Assembly (NCBI GenBank): GCA_002841295.1
Contig: PHEU01000003.1
Span: 1 to 64,000, forward strand
Direction of reading: 5' to 3'
Length of the DNA: 64,000 nt
Origin: Actinobacteria bacterium HGW-Actinobacteria-6
GTDB taxonomy: Bacteria > Actinomycetota > Coriobacteriia > Anaerosomatales > Anaerosomataceae
In this document: positions 25,483 through 33,786 of the stretch, piece after piece
Layout of the letters: each line of letters starts with the position of its first letter
Position numbering within the stretch: position 1 is the stretch's first letter
Program-made: the position numbers and the translations under genes
The notes under the pieces: model-generated
The model's input: only the letters and a program-made list of their open reading frames with translations
Database searches by the model: none
Told to the model about the DNA's origin: nothing

Positions 25483-28113
25483 CTACTGAACGATGTTGTG
25501 GACCGCAGTCCTCACCGCCGGGGAGACAGCGGCCGTGCTTCCAAGATAACGGACTTCCAGGATTGAGTCCTTGTTGGCGGTGATTGCAGCTCCCACTATC
25601 GGCGTGAGCTTGGTGCCGTCGGTGAGCAACAGGATCGAGCCATCGAGGCCCTGAAGCACCCCGCCGGCAAGCGCGTCGGGGAAGTTCGTCCCTGTTGCAA
25701 CCGCGGGCGCATGCCAGTTGAGACCGGCGCTCGCAACCGCGTAGTCCACGACCGCAAGCCCCGTCGCATATCGGTTCGGCCCCTCAAGCCTCAAGACACT
25801 GCCGGGGAACGCCACATTCAACTGGGTCTCCACCGGATCAGACACGGCAGCCGAGCTGCCCAGGATGATCACCCTGGTGCCGCCGGACTTCATGATGTCC
25901 AGCGTCGCCTGCGGCAAGAGGCCGGATGTGGGCGCCAGGTAGAGCGGCCACCCGTTGGCGGCGGCGATCGGAGAAGCGGCGAGAGCATCGGGGAAGTTCG
26001 CCCCTGTCGCCACGAACATCACGCCGTCGTACGGCGCCAGCGTCTTTACCTTCTTTGCAATCTCATTAGCAGTTGCGTACCGGTTGCTGCCAGCGAGCCT
26101 GATGGGCTCGGCCATGCCATCGATTGCGTCTATGGCGCTCGCTACTCCCGCTGATACTGCGGCTTCGCTACCGAGGATGTAAGCCTTCGTTGCGCCGAGA
26201 TCGATGATCTCAGCTCTGACCACCGAGGGAAGCGTCTTCGGATCGGTCAGAAGTATCGGCGCGCCCTCCAGACCTGCGAGCGCAGCTCCGCCGAGCGCGT
26301 CCGGCCAGTTCGCGCCGGTCGCAATCACTACTGTGTCTGCTCCGTCCGGGAATGCGAGCTTTGCGGCTGCGACTGCGGTCTCGTAGCGATTCGCGCCCTC
26401 AATCGGGATGTACTCGGTTGCCGGCGTTTCGCCGACGATACTGAACGGAACCGTGACGGTGCTCTCCTTGTTGCCGGCTTTGTCGGTGGACGCGTACGCC
26501 AGCGAATAGCTGCCTGCGCCGGTAACCATAACGCTCGTACCGGTCCCGGAGCTCGCGGCGGTGCCGGTGACGGCCCACTGGGTCTTCTGGATGCCCGAGC
26601 GATCGTCGATGGGCGTGAGGGTGATCTGCGCGACTCCGTCAGCGTACGACGCGAGATGGTTGTCGGTGGTATCGGGAACCGTGCGATCGGTCTGCACTGT
26701 GTAGTGCAGTGGTGTAGTACTCCAGTTGCCCGCAGCATCACGTGCGATCACATGGAAGTAACGGACGCCCTCCGGAACGGCAATCGTGGTTGTGACGGCT
26801 GAGCCCAGAGTGGTCTCTGTGGGACGGGTAGTGGACGACGTGTCGAGCACATACGAGTAGCCCGTCACGTCGATGTTGTCCGAGGCATCCCAGGTGAACG
26901 TTGCTGAGGCACTCTTGTACCAGCTCGCCTGGACGGGATGCGTGCTAGAGGTGAGGGACGTCATCGTCGGCTTCGTGGTGTCCGGGACCGGAGCTGTTCC
27001 AGCGATACTCCAGGTTGCACCGTCGGTTGTAACGACGATCGTGCCGCCCGCGCCGACAGCAACACCGCGGGTTCCGATGAATGAAATTGCAGCGAGGTCC
27101 CTAGTCGTCTGACTCGTGGACTGGGTCCAGCTCGCGCCGCCGTTGACTGTGCGGATGATCTTCCCGCCGGCACCCGCAGCCCATGCATTCGTGGCGCTCG
27201 TCATGTCCACGCCGTTGAGCGCGGTGGTTCCCACACCCGTGCCTTCGGTCCATGTGGTGCCGCCGTTGGAGCTCCGGAACACACGACCGACTGAGCTCAC
27301 AATAACTCCATCAGTGGCCGTGCCGAACGCAACACCGGTCAGGCGAAGCGCCACGGGGAAGTTCTTCCGGGTCCAGGTGTAACCGCCGTCAGCGGTAGCG
27401 TGCACGGTCGCTGTGTCCTCGTTCGGGAACATGTCGTCCCCAACCGCCCAGCCGAGCGTGCTGCTGTAGAAGTCGACCGAAAGCATCTCGCCTTCGCCCG
27501 ACCAGTACGGATTGCCGAGTGGGTCCGGAGTGTAGTGAATCTTGGGGGCAAGAACCGGCTGCTGCCCCCAGAAGGAACCGCCGTTGTACTCGGAACGCCA
27601 CACCTGCTCGGAGTAGTAGAGGTTGTCCCCAGGCGTCGTTCCACCAAAGAGCGTCGCCCCGTCCGTTGAGCCCGGAATCGCAGTGACTCCGCTCAGGCCG
27701 ATTGCCGGCGCACCTTGCTGGTTCGCCGTCATGTCTGCATTTACAAGCGTCCACGACGTGCCGCCATTGGTCGTCTTGTAGACCGCACGGTTGTAGGTCA
27801 CGGCCACGCCGGTGGTCGTACTCCAGAAGGCGATTCCACGGAAGTCGGCAGTCGTTGTGCCGGTAGTGAGCTTCACCCATGTGTTCCCACCGTCAGTGGT
27901 CTTGATGATCGTGCCGAGAGCGCCTGCGGCGTAGCCGATGGTATCGCTTACCATCGTCACGCACTTCAGGTCTGCCGTGGTCACGGCGGTCGGCGCGACC
28001 GCTGCCGGAGCGACAGTAGTGCCCGGGTCTGCAAAAGCCACGACAGGGAGCGGCATCGCGAATGCGAGAGCCACCACCAGGGCAGCCGCGATGCGGCGCC
28101 TGAACTGTTTCAT
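25483..28113 (-). CDS. Cell-wall-anchored surface protein: YCF48/BNR repeats plus three CWB2 repeats
   Basis: The 876-aa exported protein has a signal peptide (1-29), a YCF48/BNR-like propeller (about 45-375, repeats such as TTDGGNTWVKL and SSNGGTTWTEG), Ig/Fn3-like segments (about 385-565) and three CWB2 wall-binding repeats (about 571-876: GANRYETA, GSNRYATA and GPNRYATG, each with WPDAL or FPDAL). CWB2 modules bind anionic wall polymers non-covalently. The ligand of the propeller is unknown. It lies between two exported redox or propeller genes, which hints at a shared surface assembly. A dyad operator precedes it. Confidence 0.85.
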   Translation of the reverse strand: MKQFRRRIAAALVVALAFAMPLPVVAFADPGTTVAPAAVAPTAVTTADLKCVTMVSDTIGYAAGALGTIIKTTDGGNTWVKLTTGTTTADFRGIAFWSTTTGVAVTYNRAVYKTTNGGTSWTLVNADMTANQQGAPAIGLSGVTAIPGSTDGATLFGGTTPGDNLYYSEQVWRSEYNGGSFWGQQPVLAPKIHYTPDPLGNPYWSGEGEMLSVDFYSSTLGWAVGDDMFPNEDTATVHATADGGYTWTRKNFPVALRLTGVAFGTATDGVIVSSVGRVFRSSNGGTTWTEGTGVGTTALNGVDMTSATNAWAAGAGGKIIRTVNGGASWTQSTSQTTRDLAAISFIGTRGVAVGAGGTIVVTTDGATWSIAGTAPVPDTTKPTMTSLTSSTHPVQASWYKSASATFTWDASDNIDVTGYSYVLDTSSTTRPTETTLGSAVTTTIAVPEGVRYFHVIARDAAGNWSTTPLHYTVQTDRTVPDTTDNHLASYADGVAQITLTPIDDRSGIQKTQWAVTGTAASSGTGTSVMVTGAGSYSLAYASTDKAGNKESTVTVPFSIVGETPATEYIPIEGANRYETAVAAAKLAFPDGADTVVIATGANWPDALGGAALAGLEGAPILLTDPKTLPSVVRAEIIDLGATKAYILGSEAAVSAGVASAIDAIDGMAEPIRLAGSNRYATANEIAKKVKTLAPYDGVMFVATGANFPDALAASPIAAANGWPLYLAPTSGLLPQATLDIMKSGGTRVIILGSSAAVSDPVETQLNVAFPGSVLRLEGPNRYATGLAVVDYAVASAGLNWHAPAVATGTNFPDALAGGVLQGLDGSILLLTDGTKLTPIVGAAITANKDSILEVRYLGSTAAVSPAVRTAVHNIVQ

Positions 28114-28166
28114 TTCACCACGTCCTCAAGGCGATACCGGTCGCCGTTATGGCTGCGGATTCTGAT

Positions 28167-28182
28167 AGTAACTAGAGTTACA
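28167..28182 (-). promoter_or_regulatory. Dyad TGTAACTCTAGTTACT overlapping a -10 box
   Basis: The minus strand reads TGTAACTCTAGTTACTATC, with inverted arms GTAACT/AGTTAC and a -10-like TACTAT overlapping the right arm. An 18/19 match occurs upstream of the formate dehydrogenase gene (37717-37732). An extended -10 (TGCTAGAAT) lies just upstream. The symmetry TGTAAC-N4-GTTACA resembles CRP/FNR-family sites. Confidence 0.55.
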
Positions 28183-28206
28183 TTCTAGCAGCCGCAGAGC
28201 GTTCCG

Positions 28207-29406
28207 TCAGCCGCGCGAACGCGCTGATTGCGGCGCGAATGCAGCGACGATCAGTCCTATGCCAAAGAGTACAAGCACGATTGATACCACAATGAACGGC
28301 AACCGTCCGCTTGCGTCGACCCGGCCCGCAACTCCGCCGAGTGGCAGCTTGTCGGCGTCGACCCACCGCCAGACCTGCACCCGCTTGTTGCCTGTGTCGG
28401 CGACGTACAGTCGCTCACCCGAGGAATCCGCCGCGATATCGTTGGGGAACGACAGCTGTCCGTCCCCGGTTCCCGGCCCACCAAAGCGGCCCAGCACGGC
28501 GCCTGTCTCATCCCACACCGCGATATCCTGCGCCAGTGCGTCGGCGACGACTACAAGGCCGCTTGTCTCAACAGAAGGTGGGAGGAACGCCATCCCGCGA
28601 GCAAGCGCATCGACTTGCAGCACACGTCGGAAACCGCCGTCACGTCCGAACACTACGATGCGGCGGTTGTTGCTGTCCGAGACCCAGACCTCTTCCCCGC
28701 TCACCGCAACGCCGTTCGGGTAGTCAAGCACGACCGCCACGCCGGTGGCCTCCTCGGCGGCCCTTGCTCCGCCGATCTCGCGCACCACGGTGCCGTCTGA
28801 CTCAAGCTCAAGCACGCGGTGCCGCGACTCAACGTCGCTCACCCAAATGGTGCCGTTCTCGGCCACATCGATGCCGAGCGGCGCCCATGCGGTGCTCTCG
28901 GCGCTGCGCGTATCGTCATCGGACGGCTCTGGCGACAGTTCGCCGAGGAGTGTGCCCTTGGTGTCGTCGAACATGAAGACGGTCTTGTGCTCGCGGTCTG
29001 TCACGTACAAGACACCGCGCGCGTCATCGCGCGCCGCGTACACGGGAATGCCAAGCGTACCGCTGCCGATAACCGAACTCTCGGCGCCACGGTCGTCAAA
29101 GACGCGGACCACGCGAGCCTGAGAGTCGACGACGTACACGCGCCCGGGGCCGGCAACAACACCGACCGGTCTCTCAAGCGGCGGCGTACCCTCTTCAGGA
29201 AATGCGAACTGGAACTGAGGATGCCTACCGAGTGCCGCGTCAACGTCACCGACCGCCGGCACTGCACGCGATACCGGCGGCATGAGCGCAAGCGTGACGC
29301 CAGCAGCGATGATGAGTGCTGCCGCGCTCCCCAGCAGCCAGCGCGCACGGCGCCGAGCTGCGGTAGTCGCGCGCTTGCGTGAGGTGCCCGACCGCGTCGA
29401 CTCCAC
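28207..29406 (-). CDS. Membrane-anchored NHL-repeat beta-propeller protein
   Basis: The 399-aa protein has an N-terminal signal-anchor helix (about 22-45), NHL repeats (RPVGVVAGPGRVYVVDS, YPNGVAVSGEEVWVSDSNN, FPNDIAADSSGERLYVADTGN) and a C-terminal helix (about 368-390). It ends the run that starts with formate dehydrogenase and lies 7 nt from the lipoprotein stop. A paralogue with the same propeller is at 37805-39319. NHL propellers usually bind proteins or ligands, and a scaffold role for the exported redox enzymes is an inference. Confidence 0.8.
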   Translation of the reverse strand: MESTRSGTSRKRATTAARRRARWLLGSAAALIIAAGVTLALMPPVSRAVPAVGDVDAALGRHPQFQFAFPEEGTPPLERPVGVVAGPGRVYVVDSQARVVRVFDDRGAESSVIGSGTLGIPVYAARDDARGVLYVTDREHKTVFMFDDTKGTLLGELSPEPSDDDTRSAESTAWAPLGIDVAENGTIWVSDVESRHRVLELESDGTVVREIGGARAAEEATGVAVVLDYPNGVAVSGEEVWVSDSNNRRIVVFGRDGGFRRVLQVDALARGMAFLPPSVETSGLVVVADALAQDIAVWDETGAVLGRFGGPGTGDGQLSFPNDIAADSSGERLYVADTGNKRVQVWRWVDADKLPLGGVAGRVDASGRLPFIVVSIVLVLFGIGLIVAAFAPQSARSRG

Positions 29407-29413
29407 CGCTCGC

Positions 29414-30238
29414 CTAGCCTGCGATCGTGGTAGCGACCTTGATGACCGCGCTCTTCAGGTCGACAGCCTTGCCCTTCTTCGCATGCAGCTCCACTGACAC
29501 CAGGACCGGGCCGTCGAGGAACACCACGACCGCGAAGTCGTCGCGAACACCGAAGTAGCCCTTCTTGGAGCCGATGTTCACCGTACCGCTGGACGTCGGG
29601 TACTGCAGCTTGATCTCGTCAACGAGCGCCTCAGCGTTCTTGGTATCGACAGTCTGCTCGGCATAGATGACGAGCTGATCGGCATTGCCTGAAGTCGGTA
29701 TGTAGTTGCGCGTGATGGAGGCCGGGTCGGCGATGATTCCTTGTGCCGAGTAGCCCGCGATGGTGTCCGGAACGTACTTGGCGAGGTTTGAGACCGCATC
29801 GACGGGTTCGTCGGGCGCTGGCGTCGAAGTAGTCGCGGTGCTGCCGCCGGTCGAGTCAGGTTTGGGCGTTGTGCCGCCCTCGATCTCCTTGAGCTGCGAG
29901 GAGGCGTTCTTGTAGCCGGGATTGAGTGCAACGACGGCCTTGAGCTTCTCCGTCGCAGTGGCCAGATCGCCCGCCGCTAACGCGGCCTGCGCCTCATCGT
30001 AGAGCGCTCCGGTGTTCTGATGATCCGGGCACGTGATGATTCTCGTGGTGACCGAGTACTCCCCGACCTTGTCCTCGGGAACCTTGATATCCTCGGTGTT
30101 ATCTTCAACGACTTCACCGGCGGTGCACAGCACGATCTCGCCGGTCTTGACGGTCACGGTGCGCTGCTTGCAGCCCGTCGTTGTGGCGAGCGAGAAGACG
30201 AGGACTATCGCGAGCAGACTATGAGTGAGGCGTTTCAC
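29414..30238 (-). CDS. Putative lipoprotein with a TPR-like segment
   Basis: The 274-aa protein has a signal sequence ending in a lipobox-like TTTGC (Cys about residue 23). Residues about 75-125 (LYDEAQAALAAGDLATATEKLKAVVALNPGY) look like one or two TPR units, followed by a Pro/Thr/Ser linker and a compact C-terminal domain I do not recognise. The GTG start overlaps the stop of the membrane protein gene by 4 nt, so they are coupled. Confidence 0.7.
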   Translation of the reverse strand: MKRLTHSLLAIVLVFSLATTTGCKQRTVTVKTGEIVLCTAGEVVEDNTEDIKVPEDKVGEYSVTTRIITCPDHQNTGALYDEAQAALAAGDLATATEKLKAVVALNPGYKNASSQLKEIEGGTTPKPDSTGGSTATTSTPAPDEPVDAVSNLAKYVPDTIAGYSAQGIIADPASITRNYIPTSGNADQLVIYAEQTVDTKNAEALVDEIKLQYPTSSGTVNIGSKKGYFGVRDDFAVVVFLDGPVLVSVELHAKKGKAVDLKSAVIKVATTIAG

Positions 30239-31716
30239 GGACGATCACCTCTCGGCGGTTGACTGGCGCTCTTGGCACCGGACACGGAACGACATGACAA
30301 CAGTAACGCGAGCGCGGTCACCGCGCCACCGAGCGCAACGAACGTTGCGACGACCGGTAGCGGACTGAACGAGATCGCGGCGAATTCACTTCCAAAATCG
30401 ACCTGCACCTCTGACGGAATAAAGGTCGTGAGCGTGTGGAGCGGCGTGGCCCAGACGAACGGCCAGGCAACAGCGGCTGCAACAAGCGCTGCAACACGCG
30501 AGAATCGAGCGTCGCGCGAAAGCGCCATGCCGAGCACAACGAGCGCGAGCGCAAGAGCTGCCCAGGGGCCAACCACCTCGGCACCAAGCAGGATGAATGA
30601 TGCTTTGAAGTCTGCACCGCTTTGCAGCAAGCCGTTCGCGTGACCTTCGAGCGCGGGCAGGGCGAGACCGACAACTGCCGACAGCGCGGCGAGTACGGCT
30701 ACCGCGATGCTGGCACGGCAGAATCCGGAGCGCGAGGGGTTCTCGGCGACGGGGTCCTTCGGCCAGACGAGCACGGTGGCGGCGAGCGCGAGTACCGACC
30801 CTGCCACGGCCGCAACAAGCTGAATTGGCTGAGGGCCGAAAGCGCCGGTGGCTTGCTCAACGACGGTGAGCGCTGTAATGGCCACGCCGGGCAGGAAGTA
30901 CGCGCCGGCGATAGCTCTGGGGCCCGCCGAGCGCAGTACGACGACAGCGGAGGCCGCCGTGACCGCACAGGCGACCGCGTAGAGCCAGACGCCACCATGC
31001 GAAAGTGCGGGGACGACATCTGCGGTGCCCCAGCGGGCAACGAGCACGAGAATTGCCGCGAGTGCGCCACCCGCAGCTGCAGGAACCGCAGCAGCATCGA
31101 GCGACCCGCGTTCGCGCGCGCGACCGAAATGCCACCAAAGCGCGGCCCACGCCAGGCCTGCAGCGAGCATCCAGAACTCCTCAGCCGCGAAACGCACGAA
31201 CGGCGAGAACGAGCTGGGGCGCTCCCAGTTCCCGACGATGCCCGCAACTCCGGCCAGGCCAAGAAGGGCGCCGGCCAGCGGAATGACTTCGGAGATTCGG
31301 CGGCGAAGCGTGAGGATGACGAGGATGACGGCCCAACCGGCCGTTGTGAGAAAGAGGATCTCGCTACCTGCAGGCACATCCGAATACCGATGCACGAGGA
31401 CCAGATATGGCGCCCCGAAGAGCCCTGCGGCGCCTAGCACGAGCGAGAAGAGCGGGTCGGATGCAGAGTGCAGCCGAATCCGGCGAGCGTCACCGCTCAC
31501 CAGCATGATGCCGATTGCCGAGCCAAGCGCTGCGACAGTCGCCAGCACCTCGGCTGAAAGCGTGCGTCGCGCTTCGATGCCGACAGCAAAACCTGCCGCC
31601 GAGGAAAGCACGAGTACGACCACCGCAACGAGCACGGCGATCTCAGACCGCGAAGAGGAAGGGCCGGGGAGACCCCGACCCTTCCCTTCACGCATGACGT
31701 TTGAAGTAGACGTCAT
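30235..31716 (-). CDS. Polytopic membrane protein of unknown family
   Basis: The 493-aa very hydrophobic, Ala/Val-rich protein has roughly 12-13 helices and little outside the membrane. I do not recognise a NrfD, FdnI or HdrE signature. Histidines occur in several helices or loops (LVLVHRYSD, WWHFGRA, LSHGGVW), so a quinone- or heme-interacting role is possible but unproven. It sits between a hexaheme cytochrome and a lipoprotein in the formate dehydrogenase operon. The ATG at 31716 was chosen because it follows the cytochrome stop by 8 nt. Confidence 0.6.
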   Translation of the reverse strand: MTSTSNVMREGKGRGLPGPSSSRSEIAVLVAVVVLVLSSAAGFAVGIEARRTLSAEVLATVAALGSAIGIMLVSGDARRIRLHSASDPLFSLVLGAAGLFGAPYLVLVHRYSDVPAGSEILFLTTAGWAVILVILTLRRRISEVIPLAGALLGLAGVAGIVGNWERPSSFSPFVRFAAEEFWMLAAGLAWAALWWHFGRARERGSLDAAAVPAAAGGALAAILVLVARWGTADVVPALSHGGVWLYAVACAVTAASAVVVLRSAGPRAIAGAYFLPGVAITALTVVEQATGAFGPQPIQLVAAVAGSVLALAATVLVWPKDPVAENPSRSGFCRASIAVAVLAALSAVVGLALPALEGHANGLLQSGADFKASFILLGAEVVGPWAALALALVVLGMALSRDARFSRVAALVAAAVAWPFVWATPLHTLTTFIPSEVQVDFGSEFAAISFSPLPVVATFVALGGAVTALALLLSCRSVSGAKSASQPPRGDRP

Positions 31717-31724
31717 CAGCTCGC

Positions 31725-32921
31725 TTACTTGTTGTGGCAAGCCTCGCACACGCCACGGTTGTTAGACCGAAGCAGTGCGTTGCCATCGTCCGGCGGAACG
31801 CTTCCCAGACCGTCGCCAGGGGTGATCCCGTAGCTTGAGTCAGGCAGCGGATCCGTCGAGTCAGCGACAGCGGCGTAGCCGGTCATCAGCGCATTCGAAC
31901 CGTGAGCAACGTGGCACGTCAGGCAGTCGATCCAGTCGCTGGAGTCCTGCGTGGCGTAGTCCGCGGAGCTATCGTGAGCCAACGGAAGCACGTTGTCAGT
32001 CACGATCAGCGAACGGGCGCCCAGATAGTTGCTGAGCGAAACGTTCGTCGGATGGCGATGACGGGTCACATAACCGAAACCGTCATTGGCGTCATACACC
32101 GATGAGGTGCCGATAGCGCCGGTGCTGTACTGCGTGTGGCACGATGCGCACCAACCGCTGATACCCTTGGTCACGTCCGTGTCCGGAGCCTTCGCGTACC
32201 GCGGATTGGTGTAATCCGGCGTGTACAGCGCGACCTGAGCTGCGCCGGGCTCGTGAAGCAGCCAGCCGCTCGTCGGGTAGCCGGGCTCAGCCGAGATGAC
32301 CCACGGGGTCGGATCCGGATTGTCCGCATCCAAGGTGCCGTCGTAACCACCGACGGTCACACCGTTGACGACGTCCTTCAGCAGGCGGTAGTTCGACGAA
32401 CCGTGTACGTCGTGGCACACGGAACAACCGATGACTACCTGTGTACCACCAGTGCTGAAGATACCGTCGGTACCGGTGGTACCGCCACCATAGGCAACCC
32501 AGGTGGTGTTGTTCGGGTAGTGCTGCGTCGGGAACATCGCGGGGTTGAAGCCACCGCCGTTGAGCGGCTCATTGAACGCGTTGAGCGTATCGTCCGTGTC
32601 GATACCATCATCGGCCTCGAAGATACCGTCGAACACGTTCGTGTCGGCTCCAAGCATCGCCGTGCCGTGGCACGTGTAGCAGAAATCATCGATGCTCGTT
32701 GACGTGCCGAGCAGCAGAGCGCTGCCCTCCGTCAGGTCTGTCTTCGTCCACGTGATGCTGCTCGCTGCCGTGTGCGCGCGGTGACAACCGGCGCAGGCAT
32801 CGGTGCTCATCGTGTAACTACCGTGAATCGAGTAGTTCGCGAACGCAACCCCAGGAGTCAGCATGACCGCTGCGGCCACCGCAAAAACCGCGATGAGAAG
32901 TAAACGCTTCCTCACAGCCAT
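31725..32921 (-). CDS. Exported hexaheme c-type cytochrome
   Basis: The 398-aa protein has a signal peptide (RKRLLLIAVFAVAAAVMLTPGVAFA) and six CXXCH motifs: CAGCH, CYTCH, CSVCH, CASCH, CLTCH and CEACH, the last 3 residues from the C-terminus. CHRAH and CHDVHG are typical of doubled-CXXCH cytochromes. Its ATG overlaps the Fe-S subunit stop (TGATG), so it should be made with formate dehydrogenase and may accept its electrons. Confidence 0.88.
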   Translation of the reverse strand: MAVRKRLLLIAVFAVAAAVMLTPGVAFANYSIHGSYTMSTDACAGCHRAHTAASSITWTKTDLTEGSALLLGTSTSIDDFCYTCHGTAMLGADTNVFDGIFEADDGIDTDDTLNAFNEPLNGGGFNPAMFPTQHYPNNTTWVAYGGGTTGTDGIFSTGGTQVVIGCSVCHDVHGSSNYRLLKDVVNGVTVGGYDGTLDADNPDPTPWVISAEPGYPTSGWLLHEPGAAQVALYTPDYTNPRYAKAPDTDVTKGISGWCASCHTQYSTGAIGTSSVYDANDGFGYVTRHRHPTNVSLSNYLGARSLIVTDNVLPLAHDSSADYATQDSSDWIDCLTCHVAHGSNALMTGYAAVADSTDPLPDSSYGITPGDGLGSVPPDDGNALLRSNNRGVCEACHNK

Positions 32922-33769
32922 CACACCTCCCCCATCTCATTGGCGATACGCTGACGACGTGCAATGACGGCAACAAGTCCGCCTGCCAGCAGTGTAGGCA
33001 CAAGCGCCGCCTTTGCGAAAGGACCAGAGACAAGACTCGACATAAGCGGAGACACATGGTCTTCCACGAACGGGTCTGCCTTCGGAGCGATCAACAGGTA
33101 CTTGCGGCTTGCCCAGTACATCGAACCGTCGCCCTGCGCCGAGATATACCCGTTGGAGGCCGTGTTGATGTACGTGAGGATGTTCTCCTTCGTGTCCCAG
33201 TTCATGGCCTTTGCGGGGCACGTGAACACACACGAGGGCTGATGCGCCTTCTCGGCAACAAGACTGATCTCGCCGGTCGTTGCCTTGGTCGGAAGCGCGG
33301 GACCGTACTCCGGAATGAGGCTTTCACCGATGCCGGCACGTCCGTAGCACAGCGTGCACTTCCACGCCTTGGAGGTGGTGTACAGATCGCTACCAACGCC
33401 GATCTTGGGATAACCACCGCGGCCGCAGTCGATCTGGCACTGCTGCACGCACTGCACGCCGGCCGCATTGGTACCACCGGGGGTGCACTTCTCGGGATCG
33501 ATAGCTACAGCGCCGTTGGCCATCTTGTTGATGGCTCCGAACGGGCACCGCTTGGTGCACGGCGGGTTGGTGCAGTGCCAGCATGTGTACCGCATGAACG
33601 GACCCATGTCGACACGCTTCTGAGACTTGATGATCACTCGCTGATCCGGAGCAGTCTTGTGAATGCCAGGGTTCAGCGCCTTCATCTTCCACGTGCGCTT
33701 ACAGCTAACGACACAGCCGTTGCAGCGCATGCACTTATCGACGTCTTGAAGAATCGCCATAGTACTCAT
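32921..33769 (-). CDS. fdhB: Formate dehydrogenase iron-sulfur subunit (FdhB/FdnH type)
   Basis: The 282-aa four-cluster ferredoxin has cysteine groups CMRCNGCVVSC, CWHCTNPPCTKRC, a widely spaced C..CVQQCQIDC, and CTLC with a later CVFTC. A C-terminal helix (about 250-275) would tether it to the outer face. It passes electrons from the catalytic subunit. ATG 33769 has AAAGGGGGTGG upstream; GTG 33772 is an alternative. It follows the catalytic gene by 17 nt. No gamma (cytochrome b) subunit gene is next to it. Confidence 0.9.
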   Translation of the reverse strand: MSTMAILQDVDKCMRCNGCVVSCKRTWKMKALNPGIHKTAPDQRVIIKSQKRVDMGPFMRYTCWHCTNPPCTKRCPFGAINKMANGAVAIDPEKCTPGGTNAAGVQCVQQCQIDCGRGGYPKIGVGSDLYTTSKAWKCTLCYGRAGIGESLIPEYGPALPTKATTGEISLVAEKAHQPSCVFTCPAKAMNWDTKENILTYINTASNGYISAQGDGSMYWASRKYLLIAPKADPFVEDHVSPLMSSLVSGPFAKAALVPTLLAGGLVAVIARRQRIANEMGEV

Positions 33770-33786
33770 CACTCACCACCCCCTTT

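Noticed and set aside
28145-28200. CTGCGG/CCGCAG arms around the dyad as a terminator of the NHL gene
   Set aside because: The loop is long and no T-run follows on the minus strand; the inner dyad with a -10 fits a promoter better.
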